This document shows positions 8,219 to 17,725 of a stretch of 57,606 nt of DNA, in pieces. Positions within the stretch are counted from its first letter, which is position 1, and each line of letters begins with the position of its first letter. This DNA comes from JBPOHE01 sp052035915 (GTDB lineage: Bacteria; Pseudomonadota; Gammaproteobacteria; Chromatiales; Chromatiaceae). Under the pieces are notes generated by a model. The model did not search any database, was not told the DNA's origin, and saw only the letters and a program-made list of their open reading frames with translations. The position numbers and the translations under genes were made by a program. The stretch covers positions 1 through 57,606 of the forward strand of contig JBPOHE010000057.1 of assembly GCA_052035915.1 (NCBI GenBank), written 5' to 3'.

Positions 8219-8809
8219 CTATTGGGTATGAACGACCCCGTACTTCCACGGCCGCGAACGTTGGTGGTGAAACTGCGCGGCGAGAAATTCCATCTGATCC
8301 GCCAGGATGCGTCTGTTGCGCAGCACCAGGTATTCCGCCAAGTTGGGCACATAGGGGATGGCGAGCAGATGCAGACCGGCTTCGTCCGGGGTGCGGTGGG
8401 CCTTGTGGGTGTTGCAGCGGCGGCAGGCGGTGACTACGTTCGACCAACCATCGAGGCCGCCCCGGGACAGGGGGATGACGTGATCCCGGGTAAGAGCTCC
8501 CTCCTGAGAGGACTGTCCGCAATAGAGACAGGTGTAATGATCGCGGCGGAAGAGTTCGGCATTGTTCAGCGGCGGGATGCTCTCCTGATGACGTCGCTGA
8601 TGTTCGCCGCGGATGGCGATGATGGAGTTGATCTCGATCAGGGATTGTCGGCCGGTGGCGCGGGATTGGCCACCGTGGAGGGTGAAGCGCTGGGTGCCGG
8701 CAATCCAGGCGACCATGTCCCGGCTATAACAACAGGCCGCTTCCTGCCAGGGTATCCAGCGCACGGGTTTGCCATAGGCGTCCAGACGCAGGATGAGCGG
8801 CAGGCTCAT
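8219..8809 (-). CDS. HNH endonuclease domain protein
   Basis: 196 residues. The HNH core is at about residues 90-145: two zinc-ligand CXXC pairs (CLYCG and CRRC), DHVIPLSRGG with the catalytic His, then N-VTACRRCN and THKAHRTPDEAG. The N-terminal ~80 residues (LILRLDAYGKPVRWIPWQEA) are conserved in a housekeeping-like HNH family of gammaproteobacteria whose role is unknown. It lies 59 bp downstream of phosphoglucomutase on the same strand. Nothing suggests a homing endonuclease. Confidence 0.8.
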   Translation of the reverse strand: MSLPLILRLDAYGKPVRWIPWQEAACCYSRDMVAWIAGTQRFTLHGGQSRATGRQSLIEINSIIAIRGEHQRRHQESIPPLNNAELFRRDHYTCLYCGQSSQEGALTRDHVIPLSRGGLDGWSNVVTACRRCNTHKAHRTPDEAGLHLLAIPYVPNLAEYLVLRNRRILADQMEFLAAQFHHQRSRPWKYGVVHTQ

Positions 8810-8868
8810 GGCGCTAGCCCTGTCTCGGTGGCCTGTCGGCTAGAGAAGCCGCGCCCTCGGTCCCCGGC

Positions 8869-10503
8869 TCAGGTGATGACATCGGCCTGGGTCCGCCCGG
8901 TGCGCGCGCTGATCTGGGCCAAGCCCTCGGCGATCCGATAGAGGGGTTGCGTGACCGCCTGGGTCTCCAGGAGCTGCGTAGCCGGATCGGCTTCATAAGA
9001 CTCCAGATACAGCCTGAGCGTCGCCCCCTCGGTGCCGGTTCCGGAAAGCCGGTAGACGATGCGGGCCCCGTCGGCGAAGCCGATACGGATGCCCTGGTGT
9101 TCGGAGCGGCTGCCGTCGACCGGATCCAGGTAGGCGAAGTCGTCCGCATAGCTGACCCGGCGTCCGTCCAGTTCCCGTCCCGGCAGTTCCCGCAACTGAT
9201 CCCGCAACCATTGGATCAGGGTTTCCGCCGCCTGGCTGTCGATCCCTTCGTAGTCATGCCGGCTGTAATAATGACGCCCGAACTGGCGCCAGTGCTTCTG
9301 CAGGATCTGTTCGACCGATTGTTGACGCACCGCCAGCAAGTTGAGCCAGAACAGCACCGCCCAGAGACCGTCCTTTTCCCGTACATGATCGGAACCGGTG
9401 CCGAAGCTTTCCTCGCCGCAGAGGCTGATCTTGCCGGCGTCGAGCAGATTACCGAAGTATTTCCAACCGGTCGGGGTCTCGTAACACTCGATCCCCAGAT
9501 GCTCGGCCACCCGGTCCACCGCCTGACTGGTGGGCATGGAGCGGGCCACGCCCCGGATGCCGTCGCGGTACCCGGGCAGGCGGTGGGCGTTGGCCGCCAG
9601 CACCGCCAGGCTGTCGCTGGGGGTGACGAAGCAGTTTTTGCCCAGGATCATGTTGCGATCGCCGTCGCCATCCGAGGCGGCGGCGAAATCCACCCCCCGG
9701 CGGCCCTGGGTGAGCTGGACCAGTTCATGGGCATGGACCAGATTCGGGTCCGGATGGCCGCCGCCGAAGTCCGGTAGCGGCACGGCGTTGATGACGGTAC
9801 CCGGCTCCGCCCCCAATTCCTGTTCCAGGATACTCAGGGCATAGGGTCCGGTGATGGCGTGCATGGCGTCGAAACGGGCGCGAAACAGCCCCGAGTTGAA
9901 GAGCTGATGGATGGCCTGGAAGTCGAACAGCTTGCGCATCAGCTTGGCGTAATCTTCCACCGGATCCACCACCTCGATCAGCATCTCGCCGAGCTTGGCT
10001 TTACCTTGGGTGTCGAGGTCGATATCCGCGCTTTCCAGGGTATTGAAGTGCTGGATGACCTGGGTACGCGCGAAGATGGCGTCGGTCACCCCTTCCGGGG
10101 CCGGGCCGCCGTTGGGCATGTTGAACTTGATACCGAAATCGGCCTCGGGACCGCCGGGGTTATGACTGGCGGAGAGGACGATGCCGCCCTGGCACTTGTA
10201 TTTGCGGATCAGGCAGGAGGCGGCGGGGGTGGATAAGAGTCCCCCTTGGCCGAGAATGACCTGGGTGACGCCGTTGGCGGCCGCCAGACGGAGGATGATC
10301 TGGATGGCCTCGCGGTTGAAGTAGCGGCCATCGCCGCCAAGCACCAGGGTGCCGCCACGCAGATCCGGGCGACAGTCGAAGATGGCCTGAACGAAGTTTT
10401 CAAGGTAATGGGGCTGCTGGAAGACCCTGACCTTTTTGCGCAGCCCGGAGGTGCCTGGGCGTTGATCGGGAAAGGGCAGGGTGGGAACAGACAGGACTTT
10501 CAT
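8869..10503 (-). CDS. pgm: alpha-D-phosphohexomutase / phosphoglucomutase
   Basis: 544 residues, the usual length for bacterial glucose-specific phosphoglucomutase. Visible motifs are GTSGLRKKV at the N-terminus, the phosphoserine loop SASHNPGG (catalytic Ser113), the metal loop ASDGDGDRNM, the sugar-binding GEESFGTGSDH and a phosphate-binding GTGTEGATLRLY. It interconverts glucose 1- and 6-phosphate, linking glycogen synthesis and breakdown to central metabolism. It is divergent from htpG across a 204-bp gap that must hold both promoters. Confidence 0.93.
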   Translation of the reverse strand: MKVLSVPTLPFPDQRPGTSGLRKKVRVFQQPHYLENFVQAIFDCRPDLRGGTLVLGGDGRYFNREAIQIILRLAAANGVTQVILGQGGLLSTPAASCLIRKYKCQGGIVLSASHNPGGPEADFGIKFNMPNGGPAPEGVTDAIFARTQVIQHFNTLESADIDLDTQGKAKLGEMLIEVVDPVEDYAKLMRKLFDFQAIHQLFNSGLFRARFDAMHAITGPYALSILEQELGAEPGTVINAVPLPDFGGGHPDPNLVHAHELVQLTQGRRGVDFAAASDGDGDRNMILGKNCFVTPSDSLAVLAANAHRLPGYRDGIRGVARSMPTSQAVDRVAEHLGIECYETPTGWKYFGNLLDAGKISLCGEESFGTGSDHVREKDGLWAVLFWLNLLAVRQQSVEQILQKHWRQFGRHYYSRHDYEGIDSQAAETLIQWLRDQLRELPGRELDGRRVSYADDFAYLDPVDGSRSEHQGIRIGFADGARIVYRLSGTGTEGATLRLYLESYEADPATQLLETQAVTQPLYRIAEGLAQISARTGRTQADVIT

Positions 10504-10707
10504 CGGCAGCGACCTTCGACAGCAGGAAAGCCGTATTCAAGCACAGCCCCACTCGAGAATCGAGTTTTGCTCATGGGTGTTGAAAGCCGCCTCGTTCACC
10601 CCCACAACCACAGACCGACAATGGCAATCTCAGGCCATCCACGACCGGGCCGGTGAGGTATCGCTCGGACCAGCCATCATGCGAAACAGGGGAGATTACT
10701 ACAGACC

Positions 10708-12615
10708 ATGAGCGTTGAAGGACATAAAGAAACACTGGCGTTCCGCGCCGAGGTCAGCCAGGTGCTGCATCTGGTGATCCGCTCGTTGTACAGCAACAAA
10801 GAGATTTTCTTGCGGGAACTCATCTCCAATGCCTCGGACGCCGCCGAGAAACTGAGATTCGAGGCGCTGGGCGACGATGCCTTGTACGAAAACGACGCCG
10901 AATTGCGTATCCGGGTCGAGGTCGACCGGGAGTCGCGGCGGATCCGGGTCATCGACAACGGCATCGGCATGAGTCGCCAGGAGGTGACCGAGACCATAGG
11001 CAGCATCGCCAGTTCGGGCACGCGCAAATTTCTCGAATCCCTGACCGGGGATCAGGCCCAGGACAACCGGCTCATCGGCCAATTCGGCGTGGGTTTCTAT
11101 TCCGCCTTCATCGTCGCCGACAAGGTCAGTCTCGTCAGCCGGCGGGCGGGCCTGGGGCCGGAGCACGGGGTACGCTGGGAGTCGGACGGAGAGGGCGCCT
11201 ATAGCATCGAGACGGTGGAGAAGGCCGGGCGGGGTACCGAGGTCATCCTGCACCTGCGGGAGGGGGAGGACGAGTTTCTCGATACCTGGAGGATACGCAA
11301 CATCATCGGCAAATTTTCCGATCATATCGCCCTCCCCATCGAGATGAAGAAGGAACATCTGGACAAGGACCAGGAAAGTGAGACGCTCGAGTATGAGCGG
11401 GTCAACAAGGGCATGGCGCTCTGGTTGCGACCCAAGGCGGAGATTAGCGAGGAGGAATACCAGACCTTCTACAAGCATGTCTCCCACGATTTCGATGACC
11501 CCCTGGCCTATGTCCATAACCGGGTCGAGGGCAGCAACGAATATAGCTCCCTGCTCTTTATCCCCAAACGCGCCCCCTTCGATCTCTGGGAGCGGGACAT
11601 CAAACACGGGGTCAAGCTCTATGTGCGACGGGTGTTCATCCTCGATGAAGCCGACAAGCTGATGCCCCATTATCTCCGCTTCGTCAAGGGGGTGGTGGAT
11701 TCGGACGATCTGCCGCTCAATGTCTCCCGTGAGATGCTGCAACATAATCGGAAGCTCGACAGCATCCGCACCGCCAACACCAAACGGGTGCTGGGTTTAC
11801 TGGAAGGTTTGGCGAAGGATGAGCCGGAGAAGTATCGAACTTTCTGGAAAGAGTTCGGGCGGGTGCTGAAGGAGGGACCGGCCGAGGACTTCGCCAACAA
11901 GGAACGCATCGCCGCGCTGTTGCGTTTTGCCTCGACCAAGACCGAAGGGGACGACCAGGCCCTGTCCCTGGATGATTACATCGGGCGAATGGTGGAGGGG
12001 CAGGATAAGCTCTATTACCTCACCGCCGATTCCCCGGCGGCGGCCCGCAGTAGCCCCCATCTGGAGATCTTCAAGCAAAAAGGCATCGAGGTCTTGTTGC
12101 TGTGCGATCGGGTCGACGAGTGGCTGGTGTCCCATCTGTCGGAATACAAAGGCAAGACCTTGCAATCCGTGGCCAAGGGCGAGCTGGACCTGGGCGCCCT
12201 GGAGGATGTGGAGACCAAGGAGGCGGTGGCCAAGGCGGCCACGGAACACAAGGATCTGCTGGAACGGCTCAAGGCCAGTCTCGGCGAGCGGGTGAAAGAG
12301 GTGCGGGCCAGTCACCGACTGACCGATTCCCCCGCCTGCCTGGTGGTGGAGAGCTATGAAATGAGCGCCAATCTGGCACGGGTATTGAAATCCATCGGCC
12401 AGTCGAGTCTTTCCTCGCCACCAAGCTTGGAGGTCAACCTGCAACATCCCCTGATGCGCCATCTGGAGGCCGAGACCGAGCCAGGGCGTTTCGACGAACT
12501 GGCCCATCTGACCTACGATCAGGCGTTGCTGGCGGAAGGCGGGCAACTCGACGACCCCGCTGCCTTTGTGCGCCGTTTGAATCACCTTTTGCTCAGTCTG
12601 ACGTCCGAGCAGTGA
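10708..12615 (+). CDS. htpG: HtpG, Hsp90-family chaperone
   Basis: 635 residues. The N-terminal GHKL ATPase is clear (FLRELISNASDAAEKLRF, DNGIGM, GTRKFL, GQFGVGFYSAF), followed by the middle domain (RRVFILDEADKLMP, LPLNVSREMLQ) and the C-terminal dimerisation region (LTDSPACLV, HPLMRHLE). It is a cytoplasmic ATP-dependent chaperone. GGGGAG lies 16 bases before the ATG, a rather long spacing. I see no clear sigma32 promoter in the divergent region. The restriction-modification cassette begins 157 bp downstream. Confidence 0.95.
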   Translation: MSVEGHKETLAFRAEVSQVLHLVIRSLYSNKEIFLRELISNASDAAEKLRFEALGDDALYENDAELRIRVEVDRESRRIRVIDNGIGMSRQEVTETIGSIASSGTRKFLESLTGDQAQDNRLIGQFGVGFYSAFIVADKVSLVSRRAGLGPEHGVRWESDGEGAYSIETVEKAGRGTEVILHLREGEDEFLDTWRIRNIIGKFSDHIALPIEMKKEHLDKDQESETLEYERVNKGMALWLRPKAEISEEEYQTFYKHVSHDFDDPLAYVHNRVEGSNEYSSLLFIPKRAPFDLWERDIKHGVKLYVRRVFILDEADKLMPHYLRFVKGVVDSDDLPLNVSREMLQHNRKLDSIRTANTKRVLGLLEGLAKDEPEKYRTFWKEFGRVLKEGPAEDFANKERIAALLRFASTKTEGDDQALSLDDYIGRMVEGQDKLYYLTADSPAAARSSPHLEIFKQKGIEVLLLCDRVDEWLVSHLSEYKGKTLQSVAKGELDLGALEDVETKEAVAKAATEHKDLLERLKASLGERVKEVRASHRLTDSPACLVVESYEMSANLARVLKSIGQSSLSSPPSLEVNLQHPLMRHLEAETEPGRFDELAHLTYDQALLAEGGQLDDPAAFVRRLNHLLLSLTSEQ

Positions 12616-12772
12616 AAGCGGTTCGGGGGTAGGGGAGGTGATCCCCCGCCCCCGCGCCGGGAACGGTTACTATTGGAAAGGACTAAATGACGGATTATGG
12701 TAGCCATGGAAGCTATGTAATCATCTGTTCTCGGCGACTACGCCGCGATTAGGCGCGCGATCAAAGGCCCCC

Positions 12773-15541
12773 ATGAGCAGTCACAATCGCAATCCCGAGC
12801 CGCGGGCGCGACTAGCCATTGACGGCCTGTTGCGCGACGCTGGCTGGATCATCCAGGACAATGCCGACTTCAACCGCAATGCGGGCGAGGGTGTGGCTGT
12901 GCGTGAGTTCCAGCTCCCGAACGGTCCCTGCGACTACCTGCTGTTCGTCGGCGGCAAGGCCGCTGGCGTCATCGAGGCCAAGAAGTCCGGCATGACGCTC
13001 AGCGGCGTAGCCGAGCAAGCCACCAAATACATGGTCAAGCTGCCGGACCATCTCGCACGTTGGGCGGACCATCTGGTCTTCGACTACGAGTCCACCGGCG
13101 ACGAAACCCTGTTCCGCGACACACGCGACCCGAAGGCCCGCTCGCGCGCCCTGTTCGCCTTCCACCAGCCGCGGACCCTGCACGCCTGGCTGAAGGAAGC
13201 GGACACGCTACGCGCCCGCCTCCAGCACATGCCCGCCCTCGATACGACCGGCCTGCGTGACTGCCAGATCGACGCCGTAACCGGCCTGGAAGGATCACTG
13301 GCGCAGGACAAGCCGCGGGCCCTGATCCAGATGGCTACCGGCGCGGGCAAGACCTTCACTGCTTGCACCTTCAGTTGGCGCCTGCTCAAGCACGCCAAGG
13401 CCCGGTGTATCCTGTTCCTGGTGGACCGCAACAACCTCGGCGACCAGACGCTCAAGGAGTACCAGAACTACGATCCGCCCGGCTCCGGTCGCAAGTTCGT
13501 GCAGACCTACATCGTTCAGCACCTGCACGGCAACCGCATCGACCCGGACGCCAAGATCGTCATCACCACCATCCAGCGCCTCTACGCCATGCTGCGCGGC
13601 GAGGAGCTGGACGAGTCGGTGGAAGAGGCTTCCGCCTACGAGACCTGGAGCAACGAGGAAGGCGAGCTGCGCCCCGTCGCCTACAACCCCGCCATTCCGA
13701 TCGAGACCTTTGACGTCATCGTCACCGATGAATGCCACCGCTCGATCTACGGCCTCTGGCGGCAGGTGCTCCAGTATTTCGACGCCCACCTGATCGGCCT
13801 CACCGCCACGCCCAGCAAGCACACGCTCGGCTTCTTCAACAGCAACCTCGTCGCCGAGTACCCCTACGAGCAGTCCGTGGTGGACGGCGTCAACGTCGGC
13901 TTCGAGGTCTTCCGCATCCGCACCAAGGTGGGCGACGACGGCGGCGTGGTGGACTCCAGCTTCCACGTCCCGGTGCGCGACCGCCGCACCCGCGCCATTC
14001 GCTACAAGCAGCTCGACGAAGACCTGCCGTATGCCAAGCAAGAGCTGGACAGCTCCGTCACCGTGCCCAACCAGATTCGCGCGGTGCTCCAGTGCTACAA
14101 GGACAAGCTCTTCACCGAGCTCTTCCCCGGTCGTAGCGGCCAGTGGGTGCCCAAGACGCTGATCTTCGCCAAGGACGACAACCACGCCGAGGAGATCGTC
14201 CACGCGGTGCGCGAGGTCTTCGGCCAGGGCAACGACTTCGCCAAGAAGATCACCTACCAGACCACGGAGAAGCCCAAGGAACTCATCGCCGCCTTCCGCG
14301 TCGATCCCTTCCCGCGTGTTGCCGTCACCGTGGACATGATCGCCACCGGCACCGACATCAAACCCGTCGAGTGCCTGATCTTCATGCGCGACGTGAAATC
14401 GGAGGGCTACTACGAGCAGATGAAGGGGCGCGGCGTGCGCACCCTCAAGGACGCCGATCTCAAGCAGGTCACACCCGACGCGCAGACCAAGACCCGCTTC
14501 GTGCTCATCGACGCCGTCGGCGTCACCGAAGGCAAGAAGACCATCAGCCAGCCGCTGGAGCGCAAGCGCACCTTGCCCTTCGACAAGCTCATCGACCAGA
14601 TCGCCCAGGGCCGGCGCGACGAGGACGCCATCTCCAGCCTCGCCGCCCGCCTTGCGGCTCTGGACCGGCAGATCGACGACGAGGACCGCAAGCGCATCAC
14701 CGACGCCGCGCCGGGCACCACGCTCAAGGCCCTGGCCAGTAACCTGCTCAAGTCCATCAGCCCGGACATCATCGAAGCCGAGCTGATCGAGCGTCACGGC
14801 AACGCCGACAGCGCCACGCCGGAGCAGGTCAAAGCCGTGGAAGAGGAACTGCGCGACCGTGCCTGCCAGCCGCTGGACAGCGCCGAGCTGCGCAACCTCA
14901 TCAAGACCATCAAGAAGAAGACCGACATCGTCATCGACGAACTGACGACGGACGAAGTCACCGCCGCCGGCTACGACCTGAAGCAGGCCGAGCAGCGCAC
15001 CACCTCCTTCCGCGAGTTCATCGAGGCCAACAAAAACGAGCTGCTGGCCTTGCGGATTCTCTACAGCCAGCCCTATCCGAAACGCCGGCTCACCTACGCC
15101 TGTATCAAGGAACTGGCCCAGAAGCTCGCCGACCCGCCGCACCACCTGACCACGGCGGACGTTTGGCAGGCCTACAAGCGTCTCGAAGCCTCGCTGGTGC
15201 GCGGCGCGCCGAGCGACAAGGTGCTCACCGACATCATCTCGCTGGTGCGTTTCGCCACCGGACAGGCCGAGGTGCTGGAACCCTACGCCGCGCGGGTGGA
15301 GCAGAAATTCAACCTCTGGATCGGTCGCCAGAAGAAGGCCGGCCGCGACTTCAACGAGGAACAGATGAACTGGCTACGTGCCATCAAGGACTACCTCGCC
15401 GCCAACGTCGAGATCGCCCCCGCCGACCTCATGCGCGACCATCCGTTTACGGACTGGGGCGGCGTGGTCGCCGCTCGCAATCTGTTCGGGGCGGAGCTGA
15501 ACGGGATGCTGGATGAACTGACGGAGGCGCTGGCGGCATGA
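12773..15541 (+). CDS. hsdR: type I restriction enzyme, R subunit
   Basis: 922 residues. The order is an N-terminal nuclease region (DYLLFVGGKAAGVIEAKKSG, with the E-x-K of the PD-(D/E)XK site), a superfamily 2 helicase motor with Walker A (MATGAGKTF, ~residue 187) and DECH box (~317), motif VI-like GRGVRTL, and an EcoEI-type C-terminal region. It translocates DNA and cuts unmethylated DNA with HsdM and HsdS. The gene is first in the cassette. No frameshift was seen, so it looks functional. Confidence 0.92.
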   Translation: MSSHNRNPEPRARLAIDGLLRDAGWIIQDNADFNRNAGEGVAVREFQLPNGPCDYLLFVGGKAAGVIEAKKSGMTLSGVAEQATKYMVKLPDHLARWADHLVFDYESTGDETLFRDTRDPKARSRALFAFHQPRTLHAWLKEADTLRARLQHMPALDTTGLRDCQIDAVTGLEGSLAQDKPRALIQMATGAGKTFTACTFSWRLLKHAKARCILFLVDRNNLGDQTLKEYQNYDPPGSGRKFVQTYIVQHLHGNRIDPDAKIVITTIQRLYAMLRGEELDESVEEASAYETWSNEEGELRPVAYNPAIPIETFDVIVTDECHRSIYGLWRQVLQYFDAHLIGLTATPSKHTLGFFNSNLVAEYPYEQSVVDGVNVGFEVFRIRTKVGDDGGVVDSSFHVPVRDRRTRAIRYKQLDEDLPYAKQELDSSVTVPNQIRAVLQCYKDKLFTELFPGRSGQWVPKTLIFAKDDNHAEEIVHAVREVFGQGNDFAKKITYQTTEKPKELIAAFRVDPFPRVAVTVDMIATGTDIKPVECLIFMRDVKSEGYYEQMKGRGVRTLKDADLKQVTPDAQTKTRFVLIDAVGVTEGKKTISQPLERKRTLPFDKLIDQIAQGRRDEDAISSLAARLAALDRQIDDEDRKRITDAAPGTTLKALASNLLKSISPDIIEAELIERHGNADSATPEQVKAVEEELRDRACQPLDSAELRNLIKTIKKKTDIVIDELTTDEVTAAGYDLKQAEQRTTSFREFIEANKNELLALRILYSQPYPKRRLTYACIKELAQKLADPPHHLTTADVWQAYKRLEASLVRGAPSDKVLTDIISLVRFATGQAEVLEPYAARVEQKFNLWIGRQKKAGRDFNEEQMNWLRAIKDYLAANVEIAPADLMRDHPFTDWGGVVAARNLFGAELNGMLDELTEALAA

Positions 15542-15542
15542 G

Positions 15543-15580
15543 CCCCTCTCCCCAGCCCCTCTCCCGCGAGGGGAGAGGGG
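15543..15580. repeat. CTCTCCC/GGGAGAG inverted repeat, copy 1
   Basis: A 38-bp GC-rich palindromic unit (CCCCTCTCCCCAGCCCCTCT continuing to GCGAGGGGAGAGGGG) immediately after the hsdR stop. It pairs with the oppositely oriented copy at 15618-15665, forming a REPIN-like doublet. Confidence 0.8.
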
Positions 15581-15617
15581 TAACAAAACAGCGGCTGATG
15601 CGAGGCAACCCATCGTT

Positions 15618-15665
15618 CCCTCTCCCCTCGCGGGAGAGGGTGGCGCGTAGCGCCGGGAGAGGGGG
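15618..15665. repeat. CTCTCCC/GGGAGAG inverted repeat, copy 2
   Basis: Inverted partner of copy 1. Its distal part (GGGAGAGGGGG) ends 6 bp before the hsdS ATG and so supplies the purine-rich ribosome-binding stretch of hsdS. Confidence 0.8.
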
Positions 15666-15671
15666 CGTCGC

Positions 15672-17267
15672 ATGAGCAAGCAACTGTCGCCCGGATGGAC
15701 CGCCGGACAAGTCAAAGACATCGCTGTGGTGAACCCGTCGGGCTGCACCGTCGCCACCGGAGACCACGTATTGGTCAGCTTCCTTCCGATGGCAGCTGTT
15801 ACCGAACTGACCGGACACATCGATTTGTCGATCAAGAAGCCGTTTGGCGAGGTCAAGAAGGGATTTACGCGATTCAAGGATGGGGACGTGCTGTTCGCCA
15901 AGATCACGCCGAGCATGGAGAACGGGAAGGTCGCCGTCGCTCGTGACCTTGAAGGTGGCCTTGGCTGCGGCACGACTGAATTCCACGTCATCCGCGCTGA
16001 ACGTGGTGTCGAGCCCGACTACCTGCGCTACTACTTCGTGCGCTCCGCATATCGACAGGAAGCCCGTCGCAACATGCAAGGTGCCGTGGGTCAGCAGCGC
16101 GTGCCGCCGGACTTCATTCGCGACTCAGATATTCCCATCGCACCAATCGGCGAGCAAAAGCGTATCGTCTCGAGAATCGACGAACTCTTCAGCCGCATCG
16201 ACGAAGGCGAGCGTGCGCTGGAGCGGGTGCGGAGGCTGGTGGAACGCTACCGCCAGGCCGTCCTCAAGGCCGCTGTCACCGGCGAACTCACGCGCGAGTG
16301 GCGCGAAAAGAACAAGGACAAGGACAAGCTGGAGACCGGCGAGGTCCTGCTCGCCCGCATCCTCAAGGCCCGCCGCGAAGCCTGGGAAAAGGCCGAGCTG
16401 GAAAAGATGAAGGCCAAGGGCATCACGCCCGCCAACGCCAAGTGGAAGCAGAAGTACGAGGATCCGTCGCCGCCGGACACGACCGACCTGCCGGAGTTGC
16501 CGAAGGGGTGGACGTACGCTGCGATAGACCAGCTACTCGCAGCGGACAAAGATGCGATGAAGACGGGGCCGTTTGGCAGCCTCCTTCAGAAGAGCGAACA
16601 CGTTGCTACTGGCGTACCCGTCCTGGGGATCGAGAACGTCAAGGCGCGGAGGTTTGTTCCGGGAAGCAACATCCATGTAACCGCTGAGAAGGCGAGTGAG
16701 CTGATCGGATACCGCGTCGTCGGCGGTGACATAGTGATTTCGCGTTCCGGGACGGTAGGCGAAGTGTGCGTTGTGCCGGATGGTCTTGGGGACGCACGAA
16801 TTTCGACGAACCTGATGAAGGTGTCGCTCGCCGTTGGGGCATTGGTGCCCGACCTGCTCGCGTGTCAGCTATACGGCTCTCCCGTTGTCCTCCGAACGAT
16901 CGACAGGCTCTGCAAGGGCAGCACTCGAAACTTTCTGAATCAAACTATTCTGCGGGCACTGCCGCTGGTTGTGCCCCCGCTCGACGAGCAAGAAGCCATC
17001 CTTGACGCTCTACGAGTAGCGGAGCAGAACATCGATGCCCTGGATGCTTCGCTCGAACTGGAACTTCGCAGGGCAGCCGTTGCGCGACAGTCGGTGCTGT
17101 CGGCTGCATTCGCCGGAAGGCTCGTTAGCCAAGACCCAGCCGACGAGCCCGCCTCGACCCTCCTCGAACGCATCGCCGCCGCGCGTGGCACGGACACTGC
17201 CGCCCCAAAGCGCGGCCGCAAGTCCCCCCTCTCCCCCGACCCCTCTCCCGCGAGGGGAGAGGGGTGA
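15672..17267 (+). CDS. hsdS: type I restriction-modification specificity subunit
   Basis: 531 residues. The two target-recognition domains span about 1-150 and 270-430. They are separated by the conserved helical spacer (IVSRIDELFSRIDEGERALE to AVLKAAVTGELTREWR, ~155-215), and a second conserved region follows TRD2 (PPLDEQEAILDAL). It fixes the sequence methylated and cut by the complex. The final ~15 residues (SPLSPDPSPARGEG) are encoded by a CTCTCCC repeat that runs through the stop codon, so the C-terminus was altered by the repeat. The ribosome site also lies in a repeat. Confidence 0.9.
   Translation: MSKQLSPGWTAGQVKDIAVVNPSGCTVATGDHVLVSFLPMAAVTELTGHIDLSIKKPFGEVKKGFTRFKDGDVLFAKITPSMENGKVAVARDLEGGLGCGTTEFHVIRAERGVEPDYLRYYFVRSAYRQEARRNMQGAVGQQRVPPDFIRDSDIPIAPIGEQKRIVSRIDELFSRIDEGERALERVRRLVERYRQAVLKAAVTGELTREWREKNKDKDKLETGEVLLARILKARREAWEKAELEKMKAKGITPANAKWKQKYEDPSPPDTTDLPELPKGWTYAAIDQLLAADKDAMKTGPFGSLLQKSEHVATGVPVLGIENVKARRFVPGSNIHVTAEKASELIGYRVVGGDIVISRSGTVGEVCVVPDGLGDARISTNLMKVSLAVGALVPDLLACQLYGSPVVLRTIDRLCKGSTRNFLNQTILRALPLVVPPLDEQEAILDALRVAEQNIDALDASLELELRRAAVARQSVLSAAFAGRLVSQDPADEPASTLLERIAAARGTDTAAPKRGRKSPLSPDPSPARGEG
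17224..17265. repeat. CTCTCCC/GGGAGAG repeat, copy 3, within the 3' end of hsdS
   Basis: This forward-oriented copy encodes the C-terminal tail of HsdS, and the hsdS TGA (17265-17267) lies at its right edge. It overlaps the GTG start of the DUF559 gene. Confidence 0.8.
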
Positions 17268-17725
17268 AAACGAGAGGCAATCCGGCAGCCGGCAGTCGTA
17301 GCCCCTCCCCCCTCGCGGGGGAGGGGTTGGGGAGAGGGGGCAAGGGGGAGGTGACTCCCCAAACCCTCCGCGCCCGCATGACCGACGCCGAGCAACGCCT
17401 CTGGTTGCACCTGCGTGCCCACCGCCTGAACGGCGAGAAGTTCCGCCGCCAGCAACCGCTGGGGCCGTACATCGTCGATTTCGTGCACTTCGGCGCGCGG
17501 CTGGTGATCGAGGCCGACGGCGGCCAGCACCTGAATTCGGAAGGCGACGCAGTGCGCGACGCCTGGCTGGCGTCGCAGGGCTTTCGGGTTCTGCGCTTCT
17601 GGAATCACGAGATTCTTCGCGACACGGATTCGGTGCTGGCGGTGATTCTGGCGGCGGTGCAGAGCCCCCTCTCCCCCAACCCCTCTCCCGCGAGTGGAGA
17701 GGGGAGCGATCCACCGGATCATTGA
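17264..17725 (+). CDS. DUF559 (Vsr-like) endonuclease-fold protein
   Basis: 153 residues if started at GTG 17264, which overlaps the hsdS stop; the conserved domain begins near residue 30 (TPQTLRARMTDAEQRLW). The DUF559 signature is intact: KFRRQQPLGPYIVDFVHFGARLVIEADGGQH, a Vsr/PD-(D/E)XK-like active site with Asp and Glu, then FRVLRFWNHEIL. Both ends of the ORF (SPSPLAGEGLGRGG and SPLSPNPSPASGEG) are repeat-encoded. The coding core is bracketed by inverted repeats at 17301-17342 and 17664-17705. DUF559 genes are known from many genomes; their role is not established. Confidence 0.8.
   Translation: MKTRGNPAAGSRSPSPLAGEGLGRGGKGEVTPQTLRARMTDAEQRLWLHLRAHRLNGEKFRRQQPLGPYIVDFVHFGARLVIEADGGQHLNSEGDAVRDAWLASQGFRVLRFWNHEILRDTDSVLAVILAAVQSPLSPNPSPASGEGSDPPDH
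17301..17342. repeat. CTCTCCC/GGGAGAG repeat, copy 4, left border of the DUF559 cassette
   Basis: This copy is in reverse orientation (CCCCTCGCGGGGGAGGGG then TTGGGGAGAGGGGG) and is the inverted complement of the copy at 17664-17705 on the other side of the DUF559 domain. Confidence 0.8.
17664..17705. repeat. CTCTCCC/GGGAGAG repeat, copy 5, right border of the DUF559 cassette
   Basis: Forward orientation, CCCCCTCTCCCCCAACCCCT onward, with one substitution in the loop side (GCGAGTGGAGAG). It encodes the C-terminal tail of the DUF559 ORF and abuts the truncated higB frame. Confidence 0.8.

Noticed and set aside
10699..12585. Two long minus-strand frames (348 and 262 codons) opposite htpG
   Set aside because: They lie within the htpG coding sequence, have biased Gly/Gln/His-rich composition typical of antisense shadows, and show no family features.
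13295..15145. 616-codon open frame on the minus strand inside hsdR
   Set aside because: It is antisense to a full-length HsdR with all motifs; the long frame is a by-product of high GC and codon bias. No ribosome site and no recognisable domain.
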